NCBI GenBank assembly: GCA_026874595.1
Contig: CM049314.1
Location: 50,887,812-50,951,811 of the forward strand
From: Sipunculus nudus
Lineage: Eukaryota > Annelida > Sipuncula > Golfingiida > Sipunculidae
Reading direction: 5' to 3'
Length of the DNA: 64,000 nt
Numbering within the stretch: the first letter of the stretch is position 1; the number at the start of each line of letters is the position of its first letter. Under the pieces are notes generated by a model. That model was not told the origin of the DNA. It saw only the letters and a program-made list of their open reading frames with translations, and did not search any database. Position numbers and translations under genes: made by a program. Shown in pieces: positions 10,671-20,939 of the stretch.

Positions 10671-11780
10671 TTCTTTAAAAATGACTGGCCTTAGTTGGAT
10701 TCAGACACAGTGGACGTGGACTTAGGTGTAGCAATGAACTTTGCTGAACTATCAGGACAACTAGTACTGGGTGACTGCGCCTTAAACTTCTTTTGACCAT
10801 ACTGATTTACATTCTTGTTTGTTAATGACTGGTTTGATTTGCTAGTAATGGACATTTTGTGAGTTAATGATAATCATCAGCTAATTGAGCAGCAATGTCA
10901 AGTGTTTCAGGACTTTTCTCATCCAGAAAAGTGTTAACATCTGCGTTAATGCAGCGCTTAAGTTCTACAAGCTAAAATCAACTGGCGCAAATTTTCATAA
11001 TCTTTCATAACATGTATAGAACTACACCAGCGATCAAACAACTGCTCTTTTGTCCTAGCAAATTCTACGTAGGTCTGTTCTTTGCGCTTTTCCCAAATTC
11101 TGAATTTCTGGCGGTAAGCCTCCGGATTTTTAGGATTTTTAGGATTAACCGTTTAACCTGGTCATAGTCAGCAGCGGCTTCTACTGAAAGCTCTGTATAA
11201 ATTTCTCTGGCCTTGCCAGTCAATACACTGTGTAGCATAGTCCAATTTTCCTTAGGCCATTTTAAATTTTCAGCTACCTTCTCAAAGTGTAAGAAATATT
11301 TATCAACCTCTTTTTCTCGAAAAGGTTGGACAAGTCAAATGTGTTAAGTAACATCAAAACTTTGAGTTTGGGCCGCACTTAGACCATGTGTTAGTTTAAG
11401 TCTTTCTAACTCCAGTCGTTTTAACTCAATATCTTTTTCTTTTTCTAGTCTTCCTCTTTCTATTTCTTTTTCCTGTCTTTCTCTTTCAGTTACTTTTTCT
11501 AGTCTTTCTCTTTTAACCATTCATGTTCTTCCCTCTCTTTTAATGCTAGCTCAGGTTGCATTCCTAACTTTTTTTAATTCTATCTGCATAGCAAGGCCTT
11601 CTTTTTTATATGTTTCCACTTCACTCTCTTCAATTAAACCATTGCTAACTAGATCTTGCATGATTTTTAGCAATGACATCAGGCTTTCTCAAAGCTTTCT
11701 TCACACCTATTCCTAAGTGTTGTTCCAAACGCAGCAACTGATCTTTTGTCAACTGTTCAAGTTGATCAGGGTCGGGATCT
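10671..11780 (-). pseudogene. Gag with coiled coil and SCAN-like capsid
   Basis: The N-terminal part (about 11640-11390) is a highly charged Glu/Arg/Lys helix with phrases such as EIERGRLEKEKDIELKRLEL, a likely coiled coil. The capsid part (about 11340-10870) contains EVDKYFLHFEKVAENLKWP, LTGKAREIYTELS and, after a frameshift, ELKRCINADVNTFLDEKSP. This is the SCAN/retrotransposon-Gag fold known from Gmr1-like and other gypsy elements. There are several frameshifts and stops. Confidence 0.75.
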
Positions 11781-11790
11781 TCATCAAAGC

Positions 11791-11808
11791 TTTCCGGACG
11801 AGCCCACA
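11791..11808 (-). promoter_or_regulatory. Primer-binding site, tRNA-Pro-like
   Basis: Five bases inside the 5' LTR the minus strand reads TGTGGGCTCGTCCGG. This differs at one base from the tRNA-Pro primer site TGGGGGCTCGTCCGG. It marks the start of minus-strand DNA synthesis. Confidence 0.75.
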
Positions 11809-11813
11809 ATTTA

Positions 11814-12398
11814 TGTTACGGAACCTAATATCAACAGATCACGTAGTCGTGACGAGCATAAATTTTGTTTTGGAAATAATAAAAATCAGATTCTGTAACA
11901 CGAGGCAGCGTGAAATGTCTAGGGGAATGAATAAAGAAGTCAGTGTTTTTTTGTTAATAAATAATTATAATTTATTCTAAAAACAACCCTAACATTACAA
12001 TACACTAAATAAACACAATGACACAGTATAATAAATAAAGTGTACAATACCTGGATACCACCACTGTCACAGCGATAACAAGTCCATTAAAACGTAGAAT
12101 CCAGATGAACAGTTCACATAAATCTTCTCAGAAAATAATAGTCCAATTCAATCACAAAATCAATATGTTGTAATCCAAAAGTAAAGTTCTGGTAGTGATC
12201 CCAAAGGCAAACTGAAGACTATATAAAATTTCGAAGAAGATCAATAACTGCTGCAATTATCGGAAAAATGTACGAACTGACTCACACTCCTCCGTGTCCG
12301 CTTGAATATTTCTCTATCCTCTCTCTGTTCTAAACACAGCCTCTAATTTATGGCTTCTCACCCCAAAGTCTAGAAACTTCTATTTCACGAACAATCAA
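11814..12398 (-). repeat. 5' LTR of the Gmr1-like element, outer end truncated
   Basis: Begins TGTTACGGAACCTAA at 11814 like the 3' LTR and stays alignable to about 12398 (CTAGAAACTTCTATTTCACG), where similarity stops. About 200 bp of U3 are missing. It keeps roughly 50 bp near 11915-11965 that the 3' LTR lacks. Many substitutions separate the two LTRs, so the insertion is old. Confidence 0.85.
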
Positions 12399-13025
12399 AA
12401 TAGCCCTTTTCAAAAGAAAAGGCCCGTAATCTCAATATTATGCTAAGAATGATGAATTTACACAATAGTATACATGTGAGCTCAAAACCCAAACTGAAAA
12501 ACCGTCTCCATGGACATGGGTCATTTCCTGTATCGCCTACAAGCTGCCTGCGTCCTGTAAACCCATGCGAGCCATGCTTGTATTCATGCAGTCATAAATT
12601 CAACAAACATGCCGAGAGGCTTACCAATGTGCTGGGTTAAAACGGAACTTTTTACTCTCATGTTTGGTATTATAAGAAAGTACAGAAAAAAATGCTAAAG
12701 ATTGGTCTGGTTTATGTTGATTGACAGTGTACCTGTAGGCCATGAAGCGTTGTCAGAAATGACGAAAATATTTGCATTTTCATAAGGCCTTATAATGCGT
12801 TCCTCAGACGTAGATGTAAGGACACTCTGGCGCTAGTAATCTGGTCGTAATGCCAGAGGGTCGATATGACGCTAGTCTATGTTATATGCAGTTACAGTAT
12901 AGCTGTAAACTGTTAGTATATAATACCTGTTCCTAAGGACACGGACGTGCGAAGGGAAACAAATCTAGGCTACAAAGTGAACATGCGCGTAAGTCATATA
13001 ATATAAATCATCAGTTATAATCTCT
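12399..13025. other. Non-coding stretch between two retroelements
   Basis: Starts with the short inverted repeat CCTTTTC/GAAAAGG near 12408. I see no gene. Moderate CpG content near 12780-12990. Confidence 0.4.
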
Positions 13026-14014
13026 CGATAGCAGCATGGAACATTCTAGGAGTTGTAAATGGTACTCATGGATTTAAGCTGGACAAGCCTGAAGTGATAA
13101 ACGCATTAAAAAACATGATATTATAGGATTAGTGGAAACACATTCTCACAAAGATATGTCAGTTAATACTGAAGGTTATGTAACTGTTGCACAATTTAAC
13201 AGACCAACAATTATACAGGTATAAAATACTCTGGAAGTCTTGTCGCATTAGTTTAGAAAAATATAGCTAGTGGGGTCTGTGCTGTATTATGGCTAGATTA
13301 TAATTTTTTTCAAGATGAACCATGATATGTACTTGGCTGTTGTGAATCTTAGCCCACGGTACTCGAGTTTTGTTGTGAAAGATGTACAAGATCTCTTTGA
13401 AGGTTTTGAAAGAGATATTCCATGGTTTCTCCAAAGGGGCATGGTTATGTTAACAGGAGATTTTAATGCCAGAACAGCAATGGAGCCTTACTGTATTTAA
13501 ATTTCGACTGTTCATATTTACCAACCCCTAATGACTTTATTCCAGATATACCTGAAAGTCTAAGGGTAAATCAAGATAAAGTATGTCAATCGTAGACTAG
13601 ACCTATGTAAATCCAGTGGATTAAGGTTACTTAACGGGAGAACCCTTGGTCTATATATATTTCTATGTGTTCCAAAATCTAATAAATTCTCATAAGCTGA
13701 GGACGACTGATTTAACAAATCAATATAAATGGGACAGTGAATCGAATTTAAGATTCTCTGCCGCGTTGAAATTACCTGGAATACAGAAACGTCTGGGCCA
13801 AAAAGTTATAGAGTGCAAGTATGGTAATAACGTTGACAAGACTACGAATATGTTCTCTGAAGTTTTATATGAATGGAATGGCTCCCTTGCTCCTGATAGC
13901 TGTCGACGCGTCCTGGGGTTTGTTTCCTCTGACCTGGGTTCCATGAGGCATATGAGGGCGGCGTCACAAGCATCGAGCACTTCTCTGGTAAATTGGCATC
14001 AGCAAGATCACTAG
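13026..14014 (+). pseudogene. LINE 1: endonuclease and linker region
   Basis: The plus strand encodes a decayed APE-type LINE endonuclease. ILGVVNG and LVETHSH (about 13045-13145) give the N-terminal half with the catalytic ET of L-V-E-T-H. MLTGDFNARTA (about 13445-13485) is the GDFN motif. After a short gap an open frame of about 120 codons (13646-14014) shows RTTDLTNQYKWDSESNLRF, the linker between endonuclease and RT seen in this type of LINE. Frameshifts near 13100, 13220 and 13300 and a stop near 13500 break it. The endonuclease nicks target DNA to prime reverse transcription. The RT of the same element continues from 14738. Confidence 0.8.
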
Positions 14015-14737
14015 TTGCTTCTTTCCCAAGTGACTTTTTCTCAGTGCTCTTGATATTTAGTTGAAAACCATAGCCAGTGATCAGATCTATGTTACTGTTT
14101 GGTTATATTCTTAAGGGTACATCAGCAGGTTAGCTTCTTCATGTCTGGATGGATCACAACAGGCTTTCACTGGAGCAGCTTAGGTACTGTTGCACGAACA
14201 TTCTACATGAATTTTTGCAGGTATGCTTGTAAGGTATATTTTGACTTACTGCATTTGATTCAAGGTACGATAAGAGGCATGCTCGCCAGTGTAGTGATTA
14301 TAACCTGGTCCAGCATGCATTGGTGACAAACTTACAAGTCTCTGAGTTGATGTAAAAGATTCTTTTTTTTAACTATACAGTAGAGGGTATGCCGAGCCCC
14401 TGTTCAGGGCTTGGCCCCCAGTTTGTAACTGCCTCTGAACATCGCCTCTCTGCCAGCATGATTCATCCACCATTAGTAAACCAATCAGAGATTTCCCTGA
14501 CGTGTCACCACTGATGCATTTAAAGAAAAGTATGCAATAAAAGCGCAATTAGACTGAATAGTGTTGCCATGTAATCAAGGCTAAGCAATTACAGTCATTA
14601 TGTAAATACCTGGCAACTCAGCTCTGACATTTGAATACACAAAGTCTCAATTATTTGAAACACCTTACACAATATATAATTATGATGAAATACAGAGAGT
14701 GAGAATTGTAGTAATAGACTGGCACTTAGTACATTAC
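14015..14737 (+). pseudogene. LINE 1 degenerate linker
   Basis: Between the endonuclease and the first RT motif no frame stays open and I could not recognise residues with confidence. It is included as the expected middle of the same element because the order and strand on both sides agree. Confidence 0.4.
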
Positions 14738-14789
14738 AGTGGGATCCCCCGCAGTTACAGAGGTATCACTTTATGCAGTAAACTTGCCA

Positions 14790-17395
14790 AAGTGCATAGT
14801 ATGGTGCTAAATGAGAGACTGTCTACAGACAGGAAAAATATATCGGAACCTTGCAAAAGTGCATAGTATGGTGCTAAATGAGAGACTGTCTACAGACAGG
14901 AAAAATATATCGAAACCTTGCAAAAGTGCATAGTATGGTGCCAAATGAGAGATTGTCTACAGACAGGAAAAATAATATCGGAACCTTGCAAAAGTGCATA
15001 GTATGGTGCTAAATGAGAGAATGTCTACAGACAGGGAAAATAATATCGAAACCTTGCAAAAGTGCATAGTATGGTGCCAAATGAGAGACTGTCTACAGAT
15101 AGGAAAAATAATATCGAAACCTTGCAAAAGTGCATAGTATGATGCCAAATGAGAGACTGTCTACAGACAGGATAAATAATATTGGAACCTTGCAAAAGTG
15201 CATAGTATGATGCTAAATGAGAGACTGTCTACAGACAGGAAAATAATATCGAAACCTTGCAAAAGTGCATAGTATGGTGCCAAATGAGAGACTGTCTACA
15301 GACAGGGAAAATAATATCGAAACCTTGCAAAAGTGCATAGTATGGTGCCAAATGATAGAATGTCTACAGACAGAAAAAATAATATCGGAACCTTGCAAAA
15401 GTGCATAGTATGGTGCCTTATGAGAGACTGTCTACAGACAGAAAAAATAATATCGGAAACTTGCAAAAGTGCATAGTATGGTGCCAAATGAGAGACTGTC
15501 TACAGACAGGAAAAATAATATCGCAACCTTGCAAAAGTGCATAGTATGATGCTAATGAGAGACTGTCCACAGACAGGAAAATAATATCGGAACCTTGCAA
15601 AAGTGCATAGTATGATGCTTAATGAAAGACTGTCTACAGACAGGGAAAATAATATCGAAACCTTGCAAAAGTGCAAAGTATGGTGCCAAATGATAGATTG
15701 TCTACAGACAGGAAAAATAATATCGGAACCTTGCAAAAGTGCATAGTATGGTGCCTAATGATAGAATGTCTACAGACAGAAAAAATAATATCGGAACCTT
15801 GCAAAAGTGCATCGTATGGTGCCAAATGAGAGACTGTCTACAGACAGGAAAAATATATCGGAACCTTGCAAAAGTGCATAGTATGATGCTAATGAGAGAC
15901 TGTCTACAGACAGGAAAATAATATCGGAACCTTGCACAAGTGTATAGTATGGTGCCAAATGATAGAATGTCTACAGACAGAAAAAATAATATCGGAACCT
16001 TGCAAAAGTACATAGTATGGTGCCAAATGACAGAATGTCTACAGACAGAAAAAATAATATCGGAACCTTGCAAAAGTGCATAGTATGGTGCCAAATGAGA
16101 GACTGTCTACAGACAGGAAAAATATATCGGAACCTTGCAAAAGTGCATAGTATGATGCTAATGAGAGACTGTCTACAGACAGGAAAATAATATCGGAACC
16201 TTGCAAAGTGCATAGTATGGTGCCAAATGATAGAATGTCTACAGACAGAAAAAATAATATCGGAACCTTGCAAAAGTGCATAGTATGATGCTAATGAGAG
16301 ACTGTCTACAGACAGGAAAATAATATCGGAACCTTGCAAAAGTGCATAGTATTGTGCCAAATGATAGAATGTCTACAGACAGAAAAAATAATATCGGAAC
16401 CTTGCAAAAGTGCATAGTATGGAACCTTGCAAAAGTGCATAGTATGGTGCCAAATGATAGAATGTCTACAGACAGAAAAAATAATATCGGAACCTTGCAA
16501 AAGTGCATAGTATGGTGCCAAATGAGAGATTGTCTACAGACAGGAAAATAATATCGGAACCTTGCAAAAGTGCATAGTATGGTGCCAAATGATAGAATGT
16601 CTACAGACAGAAAAAATAATATCGGAACCTTGCAAAAGTGCATAGTATGGTGCTAAATGAGAGACTGTCTACAGACAGGGAAAATAATATCGAAACCTTG
16701 CAAAAGTGCATAGTATGGTGCCAAATGATAGACTGTCTACAGACAGGGAAAATAATATCGAAACCTTGCAAAAGTGCATAGTATGGTGCCAAATGATAGA
16801 ATGTCTACAGACAGAAAAAATAATATCGGAACCTTGCAAAAGTGCATAGTATGGTGCCAAATGAGAGACTGTCTACAGACAGGGAAAATAATATCGGAAC
16901 CTTGCAAAAGTGCATAGTATGGTGCCAAATGAGAGACTGTCTACAGACAGGGAAAATAATATCGGAACCTTGCAAAAGTGCATAGTATGGTGCCAAATGA
17001 GAGACTGTCTACAGACAGGGAAAATAATATCGGAACCTTGCAAAAGTGCATAGTATGGTGCCAAATGAGAGACTGTCTACAGACAGGGAAAATAATATCG
17101 GAACCTTGCAAAAGTGCATAGTATGGTGCCAAATGAGAGACTGTCTACAAACAGGGAAAATAATATCGGAACCTTGCAAAAGTGCATAGTATGGTGCTAA
17201 ATGAGAGACTGTCTACAGACAGGAAAATAATATCGGAACCTTGCAAAAGTGCATAGTATGGTGCTAAATGATAGATTGTCTACAGACAGGAAAATGATAT
17301 CGGATCCTTGCAAAAGTGCATAGTATAATGCTAAATGAGAGAATGTCTACAGACAGGAAATAATATCGGAACCTTGCAAAATTGCATAGTATGGT
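14790..17395. repeat. 68-bp satellite born inside LINE RT coding sequence (~38 copies)
   Basis: Head-to-tail units of about 68 bp with the phrases AAGTGCATAGTATGGTGC, GAGAGACTGTCTACAGACAG and AATAATATCGGAACCTTGC. The unit encodes, in one plus frame, KVHSMVLNERLSTDRKN, which is the RT segment that immediately precedes the array in the same LINE. Each unit contains the near-palindrome CTGTCTACAGACAG. The block 16860-17160 is almost homogeneous. Between about 15820 and 16640 alternating unit types (ATGATAGAATG and CTAATGAGAG forms) repeat as higher-order units. Because 68 is not a multiple of 3, every frame cycles with a 204-bp period, which explains the overlapping minus-strand frames of 60-134 codons. 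Confidence 0.95.
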
Positions 17396-17657
17396 GCTAA
17401 ATGAAATTGCTTTCCAGAAGGATTCGCGTACATCGGATCACATGTTTGTACTGAAGAAGATTTTAGACAAGTATACAACGATGAATGGTAAGCTGTATGC
17501 ATGTTTGTTATCTGTGGGTATAAATGGTAACTTCTATAATACCATTAAAAGCATGTACTGTAATGTAAGAAGCTGTGTCAAGACTCAATGTGGAGTTACT
17601 CAATTTTTTTAGGGTTTTCAAGGAGTGAGACAGCGTGAGGTGTTAATCCCTTACTTG

Positions 17658-17706
<49 letters not shown>
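17658..17706. repeat. (TA)n microsatellite
   Basis: About 24 TA dinucleotides inside the broken RT, in the segment just upstream of the FADD box. Confidence 0.95.
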
Positions 17707-17712
<6 letters not shown>

Positions 17713-18289
17713 CAAACGAATTGGGTAAAAGTCATAATGGATCTATGTATTTGGGATCTTAGATGCACCAATGTTTTTTATTTGCTGATGATATTGTACT
17801 ATTGTCAACCTCAAAGGAAGGTCTGCAGATCCGTTTAATTATTTACAAACTTACTGTAAAACATGCAAGCTAGAGATAAACCTCAGTAAGACAAAAGTTA
17901 TAATCTTCAACAAAGCTGGTAGACTACTAAGGGAACAATTATTAAATGGTATACAGATTGAATGTGTCAAGTCTTTTACTTCCCTAAGAATAGCATTCTG
18001 TAATTGTGGATCTTTTAATACGGCTTTTTCAGACCTGAAAGTAAAAGCTTTGAAAGATATCTTTAAGTTAAAGAGGACCATTGATTTAAATAACTCTTGT
18101 CCCAAGGTGTCAATAAGTCTTTTTAATTCTCTCATTAAACCTATCTTACTATATGGAGCTGACATTGGGGAATCATCTTCTGTGAAACAACAGTGCATTT
18201 ACTAAAGTGCAATCGGCGTACATGTCAAATGCTTGATGTACTTATCAATTATGTGAATTATATAATACGATCTCCCAAGCTATGGACCT

Positions 18290-19935
18290 GGGAAAAGACA
18301 CTATATTTGTTTCACTAGATACCTAAATGCTTTCGACAGATCCTGGCATGATGGCCTGCTACACAAGTTATATATTATGTGCATACAATTAAGGCTCCTT
18401 GGTTGTCTGATTACTTGTCAAACAGAAAACAAAGGGTGGTTATAAATGGAAACTTTTCATCATATTTGCATGTACCAGCAGGAGTACCGCAGGTCTCCAT
18501 TTTGGGGCCTTTACTTTTTTAAGTTTATGTTAACGATATTGCAGATTGTGTTCAAACCAACATCAGGCTGTTTGTAGGCGATGCCTCATTATTCTTTGTA
18601 TACACAATCCAGAGGATATGGCACTTAATATTAATTCTGAATTATTTTGTTTAGGGAAATGGGCTGAGTTAAATTTAACCCAAACAAAACAGAGGCTATT
18701 ACTTTCAGCACAAAAAAAGTACAAATCGTTCATTATGCATGTATGGTCAATCGGAAATTATTTGTCGGGACATAAGCATATGGGTTTAATATTAAGTAAA
18801 CAGGGAAACTGGAAAGACCCTATCAACAATATATGTGATAAAGCAGGAACGAGAATAAATGTATTAAGATCATTGATGTATAAACTAAACAGAACTGCAT
18901 TGAAATCCTTGTATTAATTTTTATACGGCCTGTACTTGAATATGCTTGTGAAATCTGGGATGGGTCTGTACATTTGGAAGCTGAACAACTTGAACGTGTT
19001 CAGTTGTCGGCGGCAAGGATAGTGATTGGGGCCACAAGCGGCACCAGCCATGAGTTGATATATAGAGAGCAGAAACGGATCCAGGGTGGGGGGGAGGGGG
19101 TGGGGTCCAGGGGGTTCGGACCCCCCCTCCTTTTTTTTTTTTTTTTTCCTGTCGCCGCTACGTTTTTAAGGGTTTCAGACCAAATTTTACGGCCTTGGCC
19201 CCCTTTGCCAGACCTAGGGACCTTTTTTTTTAGGAATTTTATGATTCCTCCTAGGTTGGAACCCCCCCCCCCCCGTTTTCCTGAATCATGGATCCGCCCC
19301 TAGGAGACCGGTTGGCAACCATTATAGCTGAATGAAGAGGCATAAAAAATAATTTTACTGTATAAGATGATCAATGGCTTGGTGCCATCTGACCCGAGTC
19401 AGTTAATTCCTGAAGAAGTGGGATATTCAAATAGATACGGCTTACGTAACAAAAAAATAACTTGCATCCGCCTGCATTCCGTATACTTCTTTGAGAAAGA
19501 ATTTATTTTTAATATCTTCTATCAGTTTCGAACACATTAAATCAATCCACGAGAGAATGTCCATCAATTTCTAGTTTTCGAAGAAAAATTAGAAGGAAAA
19601 TTACCAAAGCTACCCTTATATTTTAGCCAGTGCAGTTTGAGGCGAGCAGCACAAATCTTCCATACACGCATGCGGTTCGGTTGTAGCTGTTTAGAATATC
19701 ATTTGTTCATTAACCACTGTGAGAGTAATCCCTATTGTTCATGTGGCCGTGTTGAAGAAACGCCAGAACATTTTCTTATTTGTTGTCCTCTTTACTCTAA
19801 TTGCAGGGATGACATCTTGTCAAAGATAACGATTGAACATAGAAATGTAAATACTATGTTAAACAGTAATGTGAACTTGTCCTGTGCAGAAAACTTTATT
19901 TTTCTTTCAGATTGTTCAAGAATTCATTGATAAGT
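18290..19935 (+). pseudogene. LINE 2: reverse transcriptase and C-terminal zinc finger (CR1/Jockey-like)
   Basis: A second, different LINE in the same direction. LNAFDRSWHDGLLHK (about 18325) is the RT catalytic A box. VPAGVPQVSILGPLLF (about 18472-18520) is the B box, with G-to-V in P-Q-G. RLFVGDASLFF (about 18570-18600) is the FADD box with both catalytic Asp damaged or shifted. GLILSKQGNWKD and NVLRSLMYKLNRTALKSLY follow, then LERVQLSAARIVIGA. A MITE (19070-19302) interrupts the frame after HELIYRE. The C-terminal part resumes to the open frame at 19637-19930, which has the CCHC-like finger YCSCGRVEETPEHFLICCP. Decayed by frameshifts. Confidence 0.85.
19070..19302. mobile_element. MITE with GGATCC(GCC) termini in LINE 2
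   Basis: Splits the LINE 2 reading frame between HELIYRE and TGWQP. The left end is CAGAAACGGATCCAGGG and the right end is TGGATCCGCCCCTA, imperfect inverted repeats of the widespread CAGGGGCGGATCC type usually attributed to hAT. The core has G-, T- and C-runs. The target duplication is imperfect (ATAGAGAG against TAGGAG). Confidence 0.65.
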
Positions 19936-20939
19936 CAGGACGGTTTATAGTAATCATATTATGTTTCTGATAAGATACAATTGAATATCTCTGTCAAATC
20001 TCTGTCACATATTGTGCAAAGTGAACATCACGGGTAGTTATCATTATATAAATAACACTTAGACTCTAATGACCGTATTAGGGTATTTCTACAGAAAAAG
20101 TCGCATTTCAAAGGTTTTCTTTGTGTTTTTTTTAATCTTGATTTTGATATAACAAAACTTAATTTGTAGAAAAATATCGTTAGAATTGTAAAATAATGCA
20201 AGTAGTGCACTTTTCAGTTTCCTTTTTTTATAAATAGTCCAGGTAAAGGGAAAATATGAACCTTTTTCTCGACACCGTGACACGCAGTAAAATCTCACTT
20301 GCACATTTCAGAAATTGTTTTGACTAACTGCCCCATAACTGTAAAAGTTAAAGGAGTCACATTTCAGATCTGAATAGTTCGTGCTTATATTGAAACAGTT
20401 GTCTTCAACTTCATTTTTATTTTCACGTTTTCTTTATATATACAACTTGAAGTTATATTGTATATAGTTTTGTACATTACATTTGAGGAGAAAAATTCAT
20501 ATAGGGTTTTTCCGTTTTCTAATCCCTATTGCATATTTGCAATAAACATATTGTTTACACCAAACAACAGTGCAAAAACTGATTAAAAGTATAGACATCA
20601 ACGATTGCAAAAGTACATCTCAGTTTTGCTTAACATATTCTTGGTGTCCACAAGGGCACTACTTCGGCTGCTGTATATGGAGAACTAGGTATAATCCCAA
20701 TTGGATTAGATGTTATCAGTTTTTTTTACATAAATATAAAGTACATATGTAGATGAATAGCGTTTCCTACTCGGGTGCTCTTGATTTGTAGATGAAAGGG
20801 ACCACTATCTCCAGAAAGTATGTATGTTGTGCCTTAATTTTAACTCTCTTGGTGATGAGAGTAAGTTTATTTATTAAATGACAGCTGAAGGGGTAGTAGC
20901 ATGTTAGACTGCAAAATTTTGTCACTTGACTTTTGAAAG
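19936..20939. other. AT-rich non-coding stretch
   Basis: Tail of LINE 2 followed by unremarkable AT-rich sequence. I see no gene or element ends. Confidence 0.4.

Larger units (their letters stand above)
7028..12398 (-). mobile_element. Degenerate Ty3/gypsy retrotransposon with Gmr1-like domain order
   Basis: A retrotransposon on the minus strand flanked by two related LTRs (7028-7797 and 11814-12398). Reading from the 5' LTR there is a tRNA-Pro-like primer site, a coiled-coil Gag with SCAN-like capsid, a CCHC knuckle, an acidic Ser-rich linker, a DTG protease, an integrase, then the last part of RT with RNase H, a polypurine tract and the 3' LTR. Integrase lies upstream of RNase H, the reverse of usual Ty3/gypsy order. 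Nearly all of the RT is deleted, and stops and frameshifts break every domain. The element is therefore dead. Confidence 0.85.
14738..18200 (+). pseudogene. LINE 1: reverse transcriptase, split by an internal satellite
   Basis: RT begins at about 14745 with PRSYRGITLCSKLAKVHSM (RT motif region 1-2). It is interrupted by the 68-bp array (14790-17395) and resumes at about 17395 with FQKDSRTSDHMFVLKKILDK, YACLL and then GVTQFF. A (TA)n tract follows. The catalytic box is LFADDIVLLSTS (about 17780-17815), followed by LEINLSKTKVIIFN and the thumb phrase SLIKPILLYGADI near 18140. FADD supplies the two catalytic aspartates. Many frameshifts, dead. The copy fades near 18200-18290, where a different LINE begins. 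Confidence 0.8.

Noticed and set aside
12440-12640. 66-codon plus frame after the truncated LTR
   Set aside because: No motif, and codon pattern not convincing.
14957-17132. Many overlapping minus-strand frames of 60-134 codons as a protein family
   Set aside because: They are the 68-bp satellite read in cycling frames. No start context, composition or conservation supports genes.
14790-17395. CRISPR-like array
   Set aside because: Units are contiguous without unique spacers, and the unit is LINE coding sequence in a eukaryotic genome.
17851-18198. 115-codon minus frame
   Set aside because: Antisense of the LINE 1 RT segment downstream of the FADD box.
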